Of a stretch of 28,018 bases of DNA, positions 15,331 to 23,520 are shown piece after piece. Both the position numbers and the translations under genes were made by a program. A model generated the notes under the pieces. The model was not told the origin of the DNA. It ran no database searches and worked only from the letters and a program-made list of their open reading frames with translations. Every line of letters begins with the position of its first letter. Position 1 is the first letter of the stretch. This DNA is from Thermodesulfovibrio sp. (GTDB lineage: Bacteria > Nitrospirota > Thermodesulfovibrionia > Thermodesulfovibrionales > Thermodesulfovibrionaceae), in the NCBI GenBank assembly GCA_026415595.1, contig JAOAGU010000007.1, positions 1-28,018 of the forward strand. Direction: 5' to 3'.

Positions 15331-16289
15331 AGGCTCTCGTTACAGGAGGAACAGGATTCATAGGTAGTCATCTTGTTGAAGCTCTCTCAAAAGAAACTCA
15401 TGAGGTTTACTGCATAGTTAGAAACCCCTCTAAAATTCGTTTTTTAAAAGGACTTGATGTAAAAATTATTCAGGCTGATCTTTCAAATAAAGATTCGCTA
15501 AAAAAAATTGACTGGCAGTTTGATTATATATTCAATCTTTCAGGTATAACCAAAGCAAAGAATCCTGAAGAATTTTTTCAGTCAAACTATATAGGAACAC
15601 AAAATCTCGTAGAAATAGTCGCTAAAAAAAATTCCTCTCTTAAAAGATTTATCCATTTAAGCAGCCTTGCTGCAGTAGGACCTTGCAGAGAGGGAAAACC
15701 AGTTGATGAAGAAACTGAACCAGCACCTGTTTCAGAATATGGAAAGAGCAAACTTCTTGGAGAGAAAGCTGTTGATTTTTTTAAGGACAAACTTCCCATA
15801 ACCATAATAAGACCTCCAGCTGTTTATGGACCAAGAGACAGTGACTTCCTCACTTTTTTCAAAATGATTAAATCAGGTATTGTTTTGTATCTTACAGAGG
15901 GTATTTATTCAATTGTCTATGTTGATGATTTAGTAAATGGTATAATCTTAGCTTCAAAGGCTGAAAATGCCAAAGGAGAAACATTTTTTATTTCTGGTCC
16001 TCAACCTCACAGTACACAAGAGATAGTCTCTGCAATTTCTGAAGTATTGAGCAAAAAACCTCTAAAGATTAAAATTCCTAAGATACTTGGTAATTTCTTC
16101 ATAAAGATATTTGAAAAATTTGATAAAAAAAGTATAATAAATAACGATAAACTCAAAGAGCTTGTCCAGCCATGCTGGATTTGCTCTCCTAAAAAAGCCG
16201 AGAAATTGCTCGGTTATAAAGCAAAAATTAACTTAAAGGAAGGGATGGAATGGACAGCAAAGTGGTACAAGGAGAACAAGTGGTTATAA
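15327..16289 (+). CDS. NAD(P)-dependent epimerase/dehydratase (extended SDR), possible ceramide-pathway reductase (CerR-like)
   Basis: This 320-residue extended short-chain dehydrogenase has the cofactor motif V-T-G-G-T-G-F-I-G at 5-13, the S-S-L-A-A-V-G block near residue 112 and the catalytic Y138-x-x-x-K142. The start is GTG, overlapping the nfeD stop (GTGA), with a GAGGAAGG ribosome site just upstream. It overlaps the next gene, a serine palmitoyltransferase-like enzyme, which argues for a shared pathway. Known bacterial ceramide pathways use an epimerase-like reductase, CerR, to reduce 3-keto-sphinganine, and this gene could fill that role. The fold is certain. The CerR role rests on gene context, and a sugar-nucleotide epimerase is the main alternative. 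Confidence 0.82.
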   Translation: MKALVTGGTGFIGSHLVEALSKETHEVYCIVRNPSKIRFLKGLDVKIIQADLSNKDSLKKIDWQFDYIFNLSGITKAKNPEEFFQSNYIGTQNLVEIVAKKNSSLKRFIHLSSLAAVGPCREGKPVDEETEPAPVSEYGKSKLLGEKAVDFFKDKLPITIIRPPAVYGPRDSDFLTFFKMIKSGIVLYLTEGIYSIVYVDDLVNGIILASKAENAKGETFFISGPQPHSTQEIVSAISEVLSKKPLKIKIPKILGNFFIKIFEKFDKKSIINNDKLKELVQPCWICSPKKAEKLLGYKAKINLKEGMEWTAKWYKENKWL

Positions 16290-17470
16290 AAAAGGACATA
16301 TTTGAAAAATGCTTTAAATTTACTATAGCCTATGAGCTACAAAAAGTAGGCATGTATCCATATTTCAGAGTTATTCAATCCGCTCAGGGACCTGAGGTCA
16401 TTATGAACGGCAGAAAAATGATAATGATTGGTTCCAATAACTATCTTGGGCTTACCAACCATCCAAAAGTAAAGGAAGCTGCCATAAATGCAATAAAAAA
16501 ATATGGTACAGGATGCGCAGGTTCAAGATTTTTAAATGGCACTCTTGATATTCATGTAGAACTTGAAGAAAAACTTGCATGGTTTATGCGTAAAGAATCT
16601 GCACTAATTTTCTCAACAGGATTTCAGGTAAATCTTGGTGTTATTGCCTCTTTGGTAGGCAAAGATGATGTGGTAATAATTGACAAGATGGATCATGCCA
16701 GTATCGTTGATGGTTGCAGGCTCTCATTTGGTGAGGTAAAAAGATATAAACATAATGATATAGAAGACCTTGAACGAGTTCTTAAAGAATGTGAAGACAA
16801 GACAAAGCTTGTAGTTGTTGATGGTGTTTTTAGTATGGAAGGTGATATTGTAAAACTTCCAGAAGTTTATGAGATTTGTAAAAGATATAGTGCAAGATTA
16901 ATGGTTGATGATGCCCATGGCATTGGGGTTTTGGGGAATACAGGAAGAGGCACAGCAGAACATTTTGGTCTTGAAAAAGAAGTAGACCTTATTATGGGCA
17001 CATATAGCAAGTCCCTTGCATCAATTGGGGGGTTCATTGCTGGAGATAAGGATGTTATAAACTATATCAAGCATTTTGGCAGAGCCTTTATATTTAGTGC
17101 AAGTCCACCACCTGCGTCAGTTGCTGCTGTTTCAGCAGCCATAGATATTATAGTCAATGAACCTGAAAGAAGGGAAAAGCTTTGGGCAAATACAAACAAG
17201 ATGCTTGAAGGTTTCCGTGAACTCGGATTTAATATTGGAGTTGCGGAAACGCCCATAATCCCTGTAATTGTTGGTGACGATGAGCTTGCCTTTAAATTTG
17301 TAATGATGCTTCAGGAAGAAGGAATTTTTGCTAACGTAGCAGTATCTCCTGCAGTTCCACCTGGCAAAGCATTAATAAGAACAAGCTACATGGCAACCCA
17401 TACAGATGAACACCTTAACAAAGTCCTTGAAGCCTTTAAAAAAGTCGGAAAAACATTAGGTGTGATTTAA
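16280..17470 (+). CDS. Alpha-oxoamine synthase, serine palmitoyltransferase-like
   Basis: This PLP enzyme joins an amino acid and an acyl-CoA with loss of CO2. Conserved blocks are G-S-N-N-Y-L-G-L-T, G-T-G-C-A-G-S-R-F-L-N-G-T-L, D-H-A-S-I-V-D-G, D-G-V-F-S-M-E-G-D, V-D-D-A-H-G-I-G-V-L-G and T-Y-S-K-S-L-A-S-I-G-G-F, in which K244 is the Schiff-base lysine. The N-terminal G-M-Y-P-Y-F-R and the whole pattern recall Bacteroides-type serine palmitoyltransferases more than KBL or BioF; this is from memory, not a search. The GTG at 16280 has AAGGAG 5 bases upstream. An ATG at 16250 with its own purine-rich site is also possible and would add 10 residues. The gene overlaps the epimerase and lacks bioF-type neighbours. 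Confidence 0.85.
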   Translation: MVIKKDIFEKCFKFTIAYELQKVGMYPYFRVIQSAQGPEVIMNGRKMIMIGSNNYLGLTNHPKVKEAAINAIKKYGTGCAGSRFLNGTLDIHVELEEKLAWFMRKESALIFSTGFQVNLGVIASLVGKDDVVIIDKMDHASIVDGCRLSFGEVKRYKHNDIEDLERVLKECEDKTKLVVVDGVFSMEGDIVKLPEVYEICKRYSARLMVDDAHGIGVLGNTGRGTAEHFGLEKEVDLIMGTYSKSLASIGGFIAGDKDVINYIKHFGRAFIFSASPPPASVAAVSAAIDIIVNEPERREKLWANTNKMLEGFRELGFNIGVAETPIIPVIVGDDELAFKFVMMLQEEGIFANVAVSPAVPPGKALIRTSYMATHTDEHLNKVLEAFKKVGKTLGVI

Positions 17471-17499
17471 TCTGTATATGAATTTTAGTTTTCCGAAGA

Positions 17500-20157
17500 T
17501 TAGATAACTTTTCTTCCTTTAATAATTTTCCATGTCTCTATTGCAATAAATATCACAGAGGAAGCAGCAATTGTCAGTATTAACTCATTAAGAGTTAATG
17601 GTTCTGTTTTAAAAATAGTATTTAAAAAAGGCATATATATCACACACATCTGTAAAATGAAAGTTAATATAACAGCAGATATCATTGCTTTGTTTTTCTT
17701 AAATGGAATTTTAAAAAAGGATACTTTTTCAGAGGTTAATGCAAGTGCAGCCCCGAGCTCTGCTAAACACATGAATGTGAAAACTATAGTCTGCCATTTA
17801 GGATTTAGACTACTTTGAAGTGATAAAGTTTGAAGAATTATTCCAAAACTGGCAAGGAGAAATCCAATAATAAGTATCCCTGATACCATTCTTGCATTAA
17901 GGATACCCTCCTTAGGGTCTTTAGGAGGTCTGTCCATTATATCTGGTTCAGAAGGACCTGCTGCAAAGGCTAAACTCGGAAGTCCGTCTGTAATAAGATT
18001 GAGCCAGAGTATATGAATTGGCTGCAAAGGAATTGGAAGACTGAATAGTGGAGCAAAGAAAATTAGCATTATTTCACCTGAGTTTGTTGAAAGAATGTAT
18101 TTTATCATTTTTGTTATTCCATCAAATATTCTTCTGCCTTCCTTTACTGCATTAACTATAGTTGCAAAATTATCATCAAGCAAAACCATATGAGCAGCCT
18201 GTTTAGATACATCAGTTCCGGTTATTCCCATAGCAATACCTATGTCTGCCTTTTTTAATGCAGGAGCATCATTTACTCCATCACCGGTCATGGCAACAAA
18301 CTGTCCTTTGTCCTGAAGAGCTTTTACTATTTTAAGTTTCTGTTCTGGTGCAACTCTTGCATAAACTCTAATTTTTTCAACACGTTCTTCAAATTCTTCA
18401 TATGAGAGCCTATCAAGTTCCTTCCCTGTTATCAAAGCTTTTTTATCATCTTCTATAATTCCTATTTTTTTCGCTATTGCCTTTGCAGTAAGAGGATGGT
18501 CACCGGTTATCATCACAGGTTTGATTCCTGCCTTTTTACAAAGAGAAACTGCCTCCTTTGCCTCATCCCTTGGGGGGTCTATTAATCCTGCAATTCCTAT
18601 AAAAATAAGCTCGTTTTCTATTTTTTCTATGGAAATTTCTTCAGGAACAGAATCTAATATTTTTAAAGCAATTCCCATTAACCTTAGCCCGTCCTCTGCC
18701 ATTTTTTCAACTATTTCAGATATTTCTTGCTTGTTTAAAGGTTTCAGTCCATCAGATGTCAATATGCTGTGAGATTTTTCTAATAATGCTTCAACAGCAC
18801 CCTTTGTAAAGGATAAGTAGTTGCCAGCAGGTATTCCCTCTATTTTATGCTCATTTATTCTGTGAATTGTTGTCATGCACTTTCTTTCAGAGTCAAAAGG
18901 TATTTCTGATATCCGAGGAAAATATTTTTCTAACTCCCTTTTATCAAATCCTTTATCTTTTGCTACCTGATAAAGAGCTATTTCCGTTGGTTCTCCGACA
19001 ATGTTTCCATTTAAATCAACCTGAACATCATTGTTAAGGGCAAAACCTGTCATGAGAATACGATAAGGGACAGAAAGTTCTCTTTTTTCAGACTCATTAA
19101 CTGTATGGAATTTGTAGTCCAGGTAAATCTTTTCTGTTGTCATTTTATTCAGTGTTAGAGTCCCTGTTTTGTCTGAGCATATGTATGTTACAGAGCCAAG
19201 TGTTTCTACTGCTGAAAGTTTTCTTATAAGGGCATTTTGTTTAGCCATTTTCTTAGCACCTAAGGCAAGAGAAACAGTTACAACTGCAGGTAATGCTTCA
19301 GGTATGGCAGCAACCATCAAAGTTAATGCGGTCATGAACATCAAAAGAGGTTGTTCACCCCTCATTGTGCCTATTAAAAACAAAAGTCCGCAGACAGCAA
19401 TCACTGAAAAGGCAAGTTTTTGCCCGAAGTTTACAAGCCTTTTCTGCAGAGGTGTTTTCGTCTCCTCTTCCTGAATCATTGTTGCAATTTTACCAAGCTC
19501 TGTATCCATACCTGTTGATGTAACAATTCCAATGCCTCTTCCATGGGATACAATAGTGCCTTTGTATGCCATATTTTTTCTGTCACCAATTGGCAATTGC
19601 TCTTCATTTAAAGGCTCTTTTATTTTTTCAACAGTAATGGATTCACCTGTAAGGGCTGACTCATCTATTTTCAGTTGAGCAATTTCAATTAATCTCATAT
19701 CAGCAGGAACAACTCTACCAGCTTCTAAAATCACCACATCTCCTGGAACAATATGGGATGATGGAATATTTACAGGTTTTCCATCTCTTAATACCAAAGC
19801 ATTAGGAGATGCCATCTTTTTAAGTGCTTTCATTGCCTTTTCAGCTCTGTATTCCTGAATAAATCCTATAACAGCATTAATAATCACAATTGCAATGATG
19901 GCAATAGTATCCGCAGGGTCTCCTATAATACCTGATATAACAGCAGCTATAATAAGTACAATTATCATGAAATCCTGAAACTGACTTAGCAACAATACTA
20001 AAGGAGTTTTTCTCTTTTTTTCCTTTAACTCATTTAATCCATGCTCTTTAAGCCTTTTACTTGCTTCTTCATTTGAAAGTCCATTAATGGATGTTCCTAA
20101 CTCTCTTATCACTTCATTGATATCTTTTTGATGCCACTGCATATTATTTTCTCCCAT
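17500..20157 (-). CDS. P-type Ca2+-transporting ATPase (P2A, PMR1/SERCA-like)
   Basis: This is a complete cation pump of about 885 residues. The actuator motif L-T-G-E-S, the phosphorylation site C-S-D329-K-T-G-T-L-T and the hinge T-G-D-G-V-N-D-A-P-A-L are intact. Helix 4 has P-E287-A-L-P. Helix 5 has N-S-G-E and helix 6 has N-L-I-T-D-G-L-P, so the SERCA-type calcium ligands (E in M4, N and E in M5, N and D in M6) are mostly conserved. This suggests Ca2+ export, possibly with Mn2+. The ATG at 20157 has AAAGGA 7-8 bases upstream; an ATG five codons later also has a GGGAG site. It is a single-gene minus-strand unit with a structured leader upstream, separating the SPT-like gene from the GNAT gene. 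Confidence 0.92.
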   Translation of the reverse strand: MGENNMQWHQKDINEVIRELGTSINGLSNEEASKRLKEHGLNELKEKKRKTPLVLLLSQFQDFMIIVLIIAAVISGIIGDPADTIAIIAIVIINAVIGFIQEYRAEKAMKALKKMASPNALVLRDGKPVNIPSSHIVPGDVVILEAGRVVPADMRLIEIAQLKIDESALTGESITVEKIKEPLNEEQLPIGDRKNMAYKGTIVSHGRGIGIVTSTGMDTELGKIATMIQEEETKTPLQKRLVNFGQKLAFSVIAVCGLLFLIGTMRGEQPLLMFMTALTLMVAAIPEALPAVVTVSLALGAKKMAKQNALIRKLSAVETLGSVTYICSDKTGTLTLNKMTTEKIYLDYKFHTVNESEKRELSVPYRILMTGFALNNDVQVDLNGNIVGEPTEIALYQVAKDKGFDKRELEKYFPRISEIPFDSERKCMTTIHRINEHKIEGIPAGNYLSFTKGAVEALLEKSHSILTSDGLKPLNKQEISEIVEKMAEDGLRLMGIALKILDSVPEEISIEKIENELIFIGIAGLIDPPRDEAKEAVSLCKKAGIKPVMITGDHPLTAKAIAKKIGIIEDDKKALITGKELDRLSYEEFEERVEKIRVYARVAPEQKLKIVKALQDKGQFVAMTGDGVNDAPALKKADIGIAMGITGTDVSKQAAHMVLLDDNFATIVNAVKEGRRIFDGITKMIKYILSTNSGEIMLIFFAPLFSLPIPLQPIHILWLNLITDGLPSLAFAAGPSEPDIMDRPPKDPKEGILNARMVSGILIIGFLLASFGIILQTLSLQSSLNPKWQTIVFTFMCLAELGAALALTSEKVSFFKIPFKKNKAMISAVILTFILQMCVIYMPFLNTIFKTEPLTLNELILTIAASSVIFIAIETWKIIKGRKVI

Positions 20158-20220
20158 CAAATATTCCTTTCAGTATTGATTTCTTTTTGTCTTTTTAACA
20201 ATATTCATGCTTGGTTTTCC

Positions 20221-20313
20221 GCAATGGGGTTAACTCCCCTTCTAAAGAGTCCTCAGCCTACTTAAGGGCTACCTCCTATATTTAAAAAATAACCCATAAT
20301 ATATATTCATTGC
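20221..20313 (-). promoter_or_regulatory. Structured leader upstream of the Ca2+-ATPase (candidate riboswitch or attenuator)
   Basis: The 250 bases between the ATPase and the GNAT gene hold no ORF I believe. On the minus strand, GCAATG (20313-20308) can pair with CATTGC (20226-20221) to close a ~93-base domain. Inside it are an AGCC/GGCT hairpin (20270-20255) and two mutually exclusive hairpins: ACTCTTT with GGGGAGT (using G-U pairs), or that same GGGG with CCCC (20226-20229). The G-U pairs work only in minus-strand RNA, which agrees with the ATPase direction. I could not match it to a known riboswitch by eye. Confidence 0.35.
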
Positions 20314-20407
20314 AATTTTTCTATGTTCTGTTTTTTTATTCAGAATTTAGATGAAAAATTTTTATATTAGAGGATAAAATAGAAAAATTTCTTGAAGATA
20401 TAAAATA

Positions 20408-21520
20408 ATGCAAATAAAGATAAAAGAAATTAGAGATAAAAAAGAACTTAAAGAGTTCGTTAAAATACCCTTAACATTATATAAAAATGACCCTTTATAT
20501 GCTCCTCCTTTAATTAAAGACATGATGGAACATCTTACTGATAAGAATCCCTTTTTTAAAAGAGCAAAGATAAATTTCTTCATAGCTTATAAAGATGGAA
20601 AACCTGTTGGTAGAATCGCAGGCATTGTAAACTATGCCCATCTTGACTTTCATCATGACAATACAGGTTTTTTTGGACTATTTGAATGCATAAATGATAG
20701 AGAAGTCTCTTTTGCTCTTTTTGATGCAGCAAAGGAGTTTCTCTCCGAGCACAAACTTAAGGTCATGCGTGGACCTATGAATCTATCAACAAATGAAGAA
20801 TGCGGTTTTCTATATGAGGGTTTTGACATACCTTCAATGATAATGATTCCCTATAATCCTCCATATTACAATGCCCTTGCAGAAGACTATGGAATGATAA
20901 AAGTAAAAGATTTATACTGTTTTATAACCGATGTGCCAAAGGAATTACCCTCAAAAATTGAGAGAATATCACGGTTTGCTGAAAAAAATGGAATAAAAGC
21001 AAGAACAGTGAGTCTAAAAAATCTTAAAGAGGAACTTTACTCTTTTATGGAAGTCTATAATGACGCATGGAGTGAAAATTGGGGATTTATTCCCATAACG
21101 AAAGAAGAAATTGATTATATGGCAGAGAAACTCAAACCTGTTGCAATTTCTGATTTAGTAATTGTTGCTGAGAAAGACTCCGAACCAGTTGGTTTTTTTG
21201 GTGCTATACCTGATTTTAATGAAGTATTAAGAAGGATGAAAGGAAAACTTACGCCCTTTTCTATACTGAAAGCTCTTTATTACAGAAAAAAAATTAAATC
21301 AATTAGGCTTCTTCTGTTTGGAGTAAAGAAGAATTTCAGACACAAAGGTGTAGAATCCATAATGTTAAAAGAAGCATTTAAGGGCGCTGTTAAACACGGC
21401 TTTAAAAAATGCGAGTTTTCATGGATACTTGAAGACAACTATGATACTATCAATCTTACTCAAATAGTAGGAGCAAGGAGATATAAAACACTGAGAATTT
21501 ATGAGATAGAAGTATTGTAA
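20408..21520 (+). CDS. Long GNAT-superfamily acyltransferase (possible bacterial ceramide synthase-like)
   Basis: This 370-residue protein is more than twice the size of a simple GNAT enzyme. An N-terminal half contains G-P-M-N-L-S-T-N-E-E-C-G and M-I-P-Y-N-P-P-Y-Y around residues 120-155. The C-terminal half has the acyl-CoA-binding pattern F-R-H-K-G-V-E-S-I near residue 315 and S-W-I-L-E-D-N afterwards. No membrane helices are evident. Bacterial ceramide synthase (bCerS) of Caulobacter is described as a GNAT-type N-acyltransferase. Given the SPT-like and epimerase genes 3 kb away, N-acylation of sphinganine is a plausible role, but I infer this from context. The ATG lacks a clear Shine-Dalgarno; an A-rich stretch and GAAGAT precede it. 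Confidence 0.75.
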   Translation: MQIKIKEIRDKKELKEFVKIPLTLYKNDPLYAPPLIKDMMEHLTDKNPFFKRAKINFFIAYKDGKPVGRIAGIVNYAHLDFHHDNTGFFGLFECINDREVSFALFDAAKEFLSEHKLKVMRGPMNLSTNEECGFLYEGFDIPSMIMIPYNPPYYNALAEDYGMIKVKDLYCFITDVPKELPSKIERISRFAEKNGIKARTVSLKNLKEELYSFMEVYNDAWSENWGFIPITKEEIDYMAEKLKPVAISDLVIVAEKDSEPVGFFGAIPDFNEVLRRMKGKLTPFSILKALYYRKKIKSIRLLLFGVKKNFRHKGVESIMLKEAFKGAVKHGFKKCEFSWILEDNYDTINLTQIVGARRYKTLRIYEIEVL

Positions 21521-21527
21521 ACTGTCT

Positions 21528-21740
21528 TTATTTACTCCACTCTATCTCAATCTCAACTTTGCATTTTGTTTTATCACCCTTCTGCTCCTCCTCATATTCA
21601 AGCTCAACTTCAAAGCTTTCAGGAAGGGTTATTTTTAAATCATCAATTTCAATATAGTTATTACGAAGTTCTGCTAATTTTTTCTCAAGAAGCTCAACCA
21701 ATGAGGCTTTATCTGAACTTCTTTTGATCTCTCTTTTCAT
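21528..21740 (-). CDS. Small amphi-Trp domain protein
   Basis: This 70-residue acidic protein ends in E-I-E-I-E-W-S-K after alternating hydrophobic strands (F-E-V-E-L-E-Y-E, C-K-V-E-I-E-I-E-W). It starts with a basic stretch and a helix (L-V-E-L-L-E-K-K-L-A-E-L). This matches the amphi-Trp family of unknown function. A strong GGAGGTG ribosome site lies 5-6 bases before the ATG, making it one of the best-initiated genes in the window. It converges with the GNAT gene, 7 bases apart. The molecular role is unknown. Confidence 0.8.
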   Translation of the reverse strand: MKREIKRSSDKASLVELLEKKLAELRNNYIEIDDLKITLPESFEVELEYEEEQKGDKTKCKVEIEIEWSK

Positions 21741-21831
21741 GTCACACCTCCGAATTTGTTTTTTTAAATTAACCTACATAGATTTACTTTGTCAAATTAA
21801 ATTAAAATAATTATTATATCTGAGGAATAAT

Positions 21832-22387
21832 ATGTGGTGGTATCAACTTAGTCTAAAAAAGATTTATCATAAACTACAAAGTTCTGAAAATAACAAATGG
21901 ACTTAAAGTGATTGCCCTTCCTTTTGAACAGCAGAAAAAAAGAATTATTAACAGACCTCAAAAACCCCCTCAAGAGGGCATCATGTCAAGGTTAATAATT
22001 GAAAGAACCATTATTGTTAGCCTATTAATATCACTTGGAGTTGCATATACCTTTATGCATTCATTGAAACAAAGGGAGTCCTTAGAAACTCCAAGAACAG
22101 TAGCAGTAACAACTATGGTGTTACCTCAGTTTTTTCAGGCATATAATAGCCGTTATGAATATGAATCTATACTCATAATAAATCCCTTTAGCAACATGTT
22201 TCTCTTTTTAGGAATTATGGTATCAACCCTTGCTCAACTTGCCTTTATCTATATTCCCGTACTTCAATGGGTATTTAGAACAGAACCCATATCAGTCTCA
22301 GACTGGCAGAATATTATTCTTGTTGCCATTTCGGTTATCATAGTTGTTGAAGTTGATAAATGGCTCAGAAGGAGGAATAGAAAATGA
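21832..22387 (+). pseudogene. Remnant of a second P-type ATPase (N-terminal and C-terminal ends joined, centre deleted)
   Basis: An ATG at 21832, with GAGGA 5 bases upstream, opens a 24-codon frame beginning M-W-W-Y-Q-L-S-L-K-K-I-Y-H-K-L. It resembles the start of P2-type ATPases (compare M-Q-W-H-Q-K-D-I-N-E-V-I-R-E-L in the intact pump nearby). It ends at TAA 21904-21906. Overlapping it in another frame, from about 21884, the sequence reads I-T-N-G-L-K-V-I-A-L-P-F-E, matching the helix-6 region N-L-I-T-D-G-L-P. It then continues through N-R-P-Q-K-P-P-Q-E-G-I and four membrane helices to a normal pump C-terminus ending at 22387. About 700 residues, including the nucleotide and phosphorylation domains, are gone. 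A GTG at 21908 could still yield a 160-residue membrane peptide. The stop overlaps the site-2 protease start (ATGA). Confidence 0.82.
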
Positions 22388-23517
22388 ATGGATTAAGGCA
22401 AGGGGCATGGCAAATTGCTGAAGTTTTTGGAATTCCTATTAGAATACATTACACATGGCTTATAGTTTTCGGTTTAATAACATGGTCTCTTTCAACCTTT
22501 TATTTCCCAACTGTTGCTCCCCAGTTACCAGTAGCATCTTACTGGATTAAGGGAGTTGTAGCTGCTTTTTTGCTTTTTCTATCTGTAGCAATTCATGAAC
22601 TTGCCCATTCCCTAATAGCAATTAGATATAGACTTGAAATTGAGAGTATCACGCTTTTTATTTTTGGTGGAGTTGCTCAGATGAAAGGAGAACCTCCTAA
22701 TCCAAGGGCTGAATTTAGAATAGCTATTGCAGGACCTGTGGCAAGTTTTGTTCTTGCGGGGATGTTCTTTGTTATTGCCACAAAAACATCAGAAATAGGA
22801 CTTAAATCGCTTTTTTCATACGTTTCAAATATTAACTTAATACTTGGCTTTTTCAATTTAATTCCCGGATTTCCTATGGACGGAGGTAGAGTTCTAAGGG
22901 CTTTTCTGTGGAGTAAAAAGAGAGATTATCTATATGCCACCCGGAAAGCATCAAAAATTGGCCAGATTATTGCCATGATTTTTATGGTCATTGGAATATC
23001 ATCCCTTTTCATGGGTATAACAACGGGATTATGGTTAATTCTTATTGGATGGTTTCTTTACTCTGCAGCCTATGGAAGCTATCAACAATCAACTATTCAT
23101 GCTTTACTTGAAAATATTAAGGTAAAAGACTTAATGGTGAAAGAATTAGTTACTATTTCTCCGTCAATGAACATTCAAGATGTGATTAATAATTACTTTC
23201 TAAAATATGGTTATACAGGATTTCCCGTGGTATCTGAAGATAAATATCTTGGTATCTTGAGCTTAAGAGATATTAGAAACATTCCTGATAGAGATAGAGC
23301 AGAAAGAGAAGTATCTGAATACTATACTAAGCATAAAGCTGAATGGGAGGTTTCTCCTGAAGATACTGTCATAAGTGCTCTTGAGAGAATTATAAGGAAT
23401 GATGTTGGTAGGCTTGTTGTCTTAGATGGAGCAAAGATTTCAGGTATAATTACAAGAAACGGAATTTCCAAATATTTAGAGATAAAAGGATACGTAAGCA
23501 AAATAGATGAGAGGTGA
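22384..23517 (+). CDS. Site-2 protease family metalloprotease (M50) with two CBS domains
   Basis: This 377-residue protein is an intramembrane zinc protease. The zinc motif H71-E-L-A-H75 lies in the second or third of about six membrane helices. The third ligand is D166 in N-L-I-P-G-F-P-M-D-G-G-R. From about residue 245 two CBS domains follow (V-K-D-L-M-V-K-E-L-V-T-I and later W-E-V-S-P-E-D-T-V), which usually bind adenosine nucleotides and adjust activity. This matches the SpoIVFB-like group with C-terminal CBS pairs. Likely substrates are membrane-bound regulators, but none is identifiable. Its ATG overlaps the stop of the ATPase remnant by 4 bases. Confidence 0.9.
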   Translation: MNGLRQGAWQIAEVFGIPIRIHYTWLIVFGLITWSLSTFYFPTVAPQLPVASYWIKGVVAAFLLFLSVAIHELAHSLIAIRYRLEIESITLFIFGGVAQMKGEPPNPRAEFRIAIAGPVASFVLAGMFFVIATKTSEIGLKSLFSYVSNINLILGFFNLIPGFPMDGGRVLRAFLWSKKRDYLYATRKASKIGQIIAMIFMVIGISSLFMGITTGLWLILIGWFLYSAAYGSYQQSTIHALLENIKVKDLMVKELVTISPSMNIQDVINNYFLKYGYTGFPVVSEDKYLGILSLRDIRNIPDRDRAEREVSEYYTKHKAEWEVSPEDTVISALERIIRNDVGRLVVLDGAKISGIITRNGISKYLEIKGYVSKIDER

Positions 23518-23520
23518 TAA

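Noticed and set aside
14047..17470. Reading the PLP enzyme as BioF (biotin synthesis)
   Set aside because: No other bio genes lie nearby, and the G-M-Y-P-Y-F-R and V-F-S-M-E-G-D blocks fit serine palmitoyltransferase or KBL better.
17471..17499. Terminator between the SPT-like gene and the ATPase gene
   Set aside because: The 29-base convergent gap shows no convincing stem followed by a T-run on either strand.
20221..20290. Identification of the ATPase leader as a yybP-ykoY manganese riboswitch
   Set aside because: A GGGGAG segment is present, but the conserved GGGGAGUAG loop and its partner loop are not clearly there, so I do not name a class.
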